Below are positions 44,051 through 45,596 of a DNA stretch of 45,596 nt, piece by piece. Position numbers and translations under genes: made by a program. The stretch's first letter is position 1. Each line of letters opens with the position of its first letter. Under the pieces are notes generated by a model, which worked only from the letters and a program-made list of their open reading frames with translations, had not been told where the DNA came from and searched no databases. The stretch is from the NCBI GenBank assembly GCA_031271685.1, contig JAISVH010000048.1, positions 1 through 45,596 on the forward strand, read 5' to 3'. This DNA comes from Eubacterium sp. (lineage in GTDB: Bacteria; Bacillota; Clostridia; Oscillospirales; Ruminococcaceae).

Positions 44051-44203
44051 TTATTTTCCCACCCTTGATTTGCAGGATTGGTTGGCTACCGTGCAGCTTG
44101 TTTTGCAAGCCGATTGGCAGGACGACTGACATTTGCCGCATCCGCCTTTTTCCGCCGTATCTTTTAAATTCGCTTTGTTGATTGTTTTGATATGCTTTAA
44201 CAT
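44051..44203 (-). CDS. scfA: SCIFF ranthipeptide precursor (six-cysteine peptide)
   Basis: A 50-residue ORF translated here by hand: it begins MLKHIKTINKANLKDT and has six cysteines at 22, 25, 29, 33, 37 and 44, in the order CGKCQSSCQSACKTSCTVANQSC. This is the SCIFF pattern (six Cys in about 45 residues). GGAGGG lies 8 bases before the ATG. It is the substrate of the radical SAM maturase encoded 39 bp downstream. The mature product and its role are unknown even in well-studied relatives. The region upstream is a family B repeat, so its promoter may lie in or against that element. Confidence 0.95.
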   Translation of the reverse strand: MLKHIKTINKANLKDTAEKGGCGKCQSSCQSACKTSCTVANQSCKSRVGK

Positions 44204-44234
44204 TGTCTTACCCTCCATTTTTTGTTCAGATTTA

Positions 44235-44420
44235 TTATAAGGCTATACCGAACAGCTCTTGCATCCCAATCACTTGCGTATTTTTCGTCAAACTAGGCAA
44301 TTTTCCCGCGAATATCCGTTGATATTTAAGGCAAAATTAACGAAGTTTGGCAAAAAATACGCAAGTGATTGGTGAGCCAAGCCGTTAAGCGTGAGTTGTG
44401 CGGTGTTTCCTTAATTATAG
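44235..44420. repeat. Family B element, near-complete copy
   Basis: About 186 bp. The left end reads TATACCGAACAGCTCTTGC, the right end GTGAGTTGTGCGGTGTTTCC; the arms are imperfect inverted repeats. The core has TTTTCGTCAAACTAGGCAAT, CGCGAATATCCGTTGATATT and AAATTAACGAAGTTTGGC. A further scrap TCAAACAATGCAATTTTGCC lies near 44505. It occupies the scfA upstream spacer; the rest of 44421-44566 shows no gene. Confidence 0.75.
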
Positions 44421-44566
44421 CATGATTTATTTTGTTGTGCAAGGTGTTTTATTTTATTCCCCCTGCACCAAACAGCAGACAAAATATCACGTAGGATTTT
44501 TGTCGTCAAACAATGCAATTTTGCCGCTTGGTTCCAAAAGTTTATTTGCGGTTTAATAAATTAACG

Positions 44567-45596
44567 TCATACCCATCCGCATTTTCTTTGAATGATTTTT
44601 ACCGCTTCTACAAGGGGTATTATTGAAACCGACAGCCCAAGCGAAACTGCTAGTTCGCGAAAGTTAAGCGGCGCAAGTGAGAATATTCCCGCAAGGAAAG
44701 GGACATAAATAACCGCTAAAGTCAAAACAAGCGAAAGAGCCATTGCACCCAAAAGCACCTTATTATGCGTTTTCAGGGTGAAAATGCTCTGATTCTGCGA
44801 ACGCATATTATAAGCGTGAAAAATTTCACACATCGACATGGTAAGAAACGCGGCGGTCATGGCAACGTCGTGCCCATGCCAAACATCCACAATAAAATAT
44901 GAGGCGAGAGTCAACGCCGCAACAAAAATCCCCTGATATATGACCCCGATGCCTAACCCGCCTGAGAAAATGCCTTCGCTCTTGCCTCGCGGAGGCCGCT
45001 CCATAATTCCGGACTGAGCGTGCTCCATACCAAGCGCCACAGCGGGCAGACTGTCAGTTATAAGATTTATAAACAACAAGTGAACCGGTTTAAACAATAC
45101 AAATCCCATTATAGTCGCAATAAAAATTGAAATTACCTCGCTTAAATTTGACGAAAGCAAAAATTGTATAGTTTTCTTTATATTGTCATAAATACGTCGG
45201 CCTTCTTCTACCGCCGCTACTATAGTAGCGAAGTTGTCATCCGCCAAAACCCTGTCGGCGACATTTTTGGTTACATCCGTGCCGGTTATGCCCATGCCAA
45301 TGCCGATATCTCCAGACTTTATGGCGGGTGCGTCGTTCACCCCGTCGCCGGTCATGGCAGTCACATATCCTTTCAGCTTCCAGGTATTTACAATGCGCAC
45401 TTTATGCTCAGGCTGAACGCGCGCATAAACAAAAGTGTTTTCTATGCGTTTTACAAATTCTTTGTCCGAAAGATCGTCAAGCTCCCGTCCGGTTATGGCC
45501 TGATCGGGGCTTTTTATTATACCAAGCTCTTTTGCAATAGCCGCCGCCGTTTCCTTATGATCTCCGGTAATCATTACGACGCTTATCCCCGAGCTT
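44567..45596 (-). CDS. P-type Ca2+-transporting ATPase, C-terminal part
   Basis: The gene continues past the right edge; 343 C-terminal residues are visible. The segment MITGDHKETAAAIA is the P-domain TGD motif, followed by VYARVQPEHKVRIV and MTGDGVNDAPAIKSGDIGIGMG, the hinge signature. Membrane helices M5-M10 follow; M5 has LLSSNLSEVISIFIATIMG and M6 has LFINLITDSLPAVALGME, where N and D match SERCA/PMR1 calcium ligands. It would pump Ca2+ (or Mn2+) out of the cell using ATP. The DKTGT phosphorylation site lies outside the window. The stop is 363 bp beyond scfA, on the same strand. Confidence 0.93.
   Translation of the reverse strand, partial: SSGISVVMITGDHKETAAAIAKELGIIKSPDQAITGRELDDLSDKEFVKRIENTFVYARVQPEHKVRIVNTWKLKGYVTAMTGDGVNDAPAIKSGDIGIGMGITGTDVTKNVADRVLADDNFATIVAAVEEGRRIYDNIKKTIQFLLSSNLSEVISIFIATIMGFVLFKPVHLLFINLITDSLPAVALGMEHAQSGIMERPPRGKSEGIFSGGLGIGVIYQGIFVAALTLASYFIVDVWHGHDVAMTAAFLTMSMCEIFHAYNMRSQNQSIFTLKTHNKVLLGAMALSLVLTLAVIYVPFLAGIFSLAPLNFRELAVSLGLSVSIIPLVEAVKIIQRKCGWV

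Noticed and set aside
1-45596. CRISPR array, tRNA or rRNA genes
   Set aside because: No regularly spaced direct repeats, tRNA arm patterns or rRNA segments were found; the repeats present are dispersed palindromes.

Overview
The window is a 45.6 kb chromosomal segment from a low-to-moderate G+C, Gram-positive-type anaerobe. The best fit is class Clostridia, probably Oscillospirales-like; this is inferred from gene content and order, not from any search. Supporting signs are CIRCE-controlled hrcA-grpE-dnaK-dnaJ, a dgt-dnaG-rpoD run followed by an FtsA-like gene, a six-cysteine SCIFF peptide with its radical SAM maturase, a G5/3D-domain cell-wall protein, a 1427-residue 2-hydroxyacyl-CoA dehydratase-activase fusion, strong AGGAGG-type ribosome sites and several TTG starts. 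Two glycoside hydrolases (GH43, GH26) suggest a plant-polysaccharide or gut habitat. I saw no rRNA, tRNA, CRISPR array, prophage or transposase gene.

Layout. 1-1.6 kb (minus): a divergent GyrB/ParE-type ATPase subunit cut by the window edge, preceded by a uridine-kinase-like P-loop kinase. 2-3 kb: a 60-residue unknown protein and a small secreted Glu/Asp-rich protein with an NPGTG tail. 3.2-6.1 kb (minus): GH43 hydrolase and YchF. 6.2-11.3 kb (plus): the heat-shock operon with a perfect CIRCE operator. 11.8-19.3 kb (plus): the activase fusion, a Band 7 protein and the PcrA helicase. 19.8-29.3 kb (minus): an unknown protein, a GH26-type lipoprotein overlapping an FtsA-like gene by 4 bp, then rpoD, dnaG, dgt and a YigZ protein. 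29.4-30.0 kb (minus): ribosomal proteins L31 and L28.

30.1-35.8 kb (plus) is the most unusual part: an AMP-forming acyl ligase, a discrete acyl carrier protein, a 778-residue GNAT fusion and an M20 metallopeptidase resembling CPS1/PM20D1, all behind one promoter. I infer a small pathway that charges an acyl group onto the carrier protein and makes or trims an N-acyl compound. It is followed by a candidate small RNA with its own promoter and terminator.

36-45.6 kb: smpB, class II aldolase, a YihY membrane protein, the 3D-domain protein convergent with an HtrA protease, the SCIFF maturase with its 50-residue precursor, and the C-terminal part of a Ca2+-type P-ATPase.

Many spacers are filled by dispersed palindromic DNA. 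Family A runs from TTCAAACATCTGCGGC to ACATAAACGCGGTTATA and has about a dozen full or partial copies. Family B is a 165-185 bp element with terminal inverted repeats beginning near ACACCGCACA. Families C and D are hairpins bounded by GCTATAA. None has a coding gene of its own.
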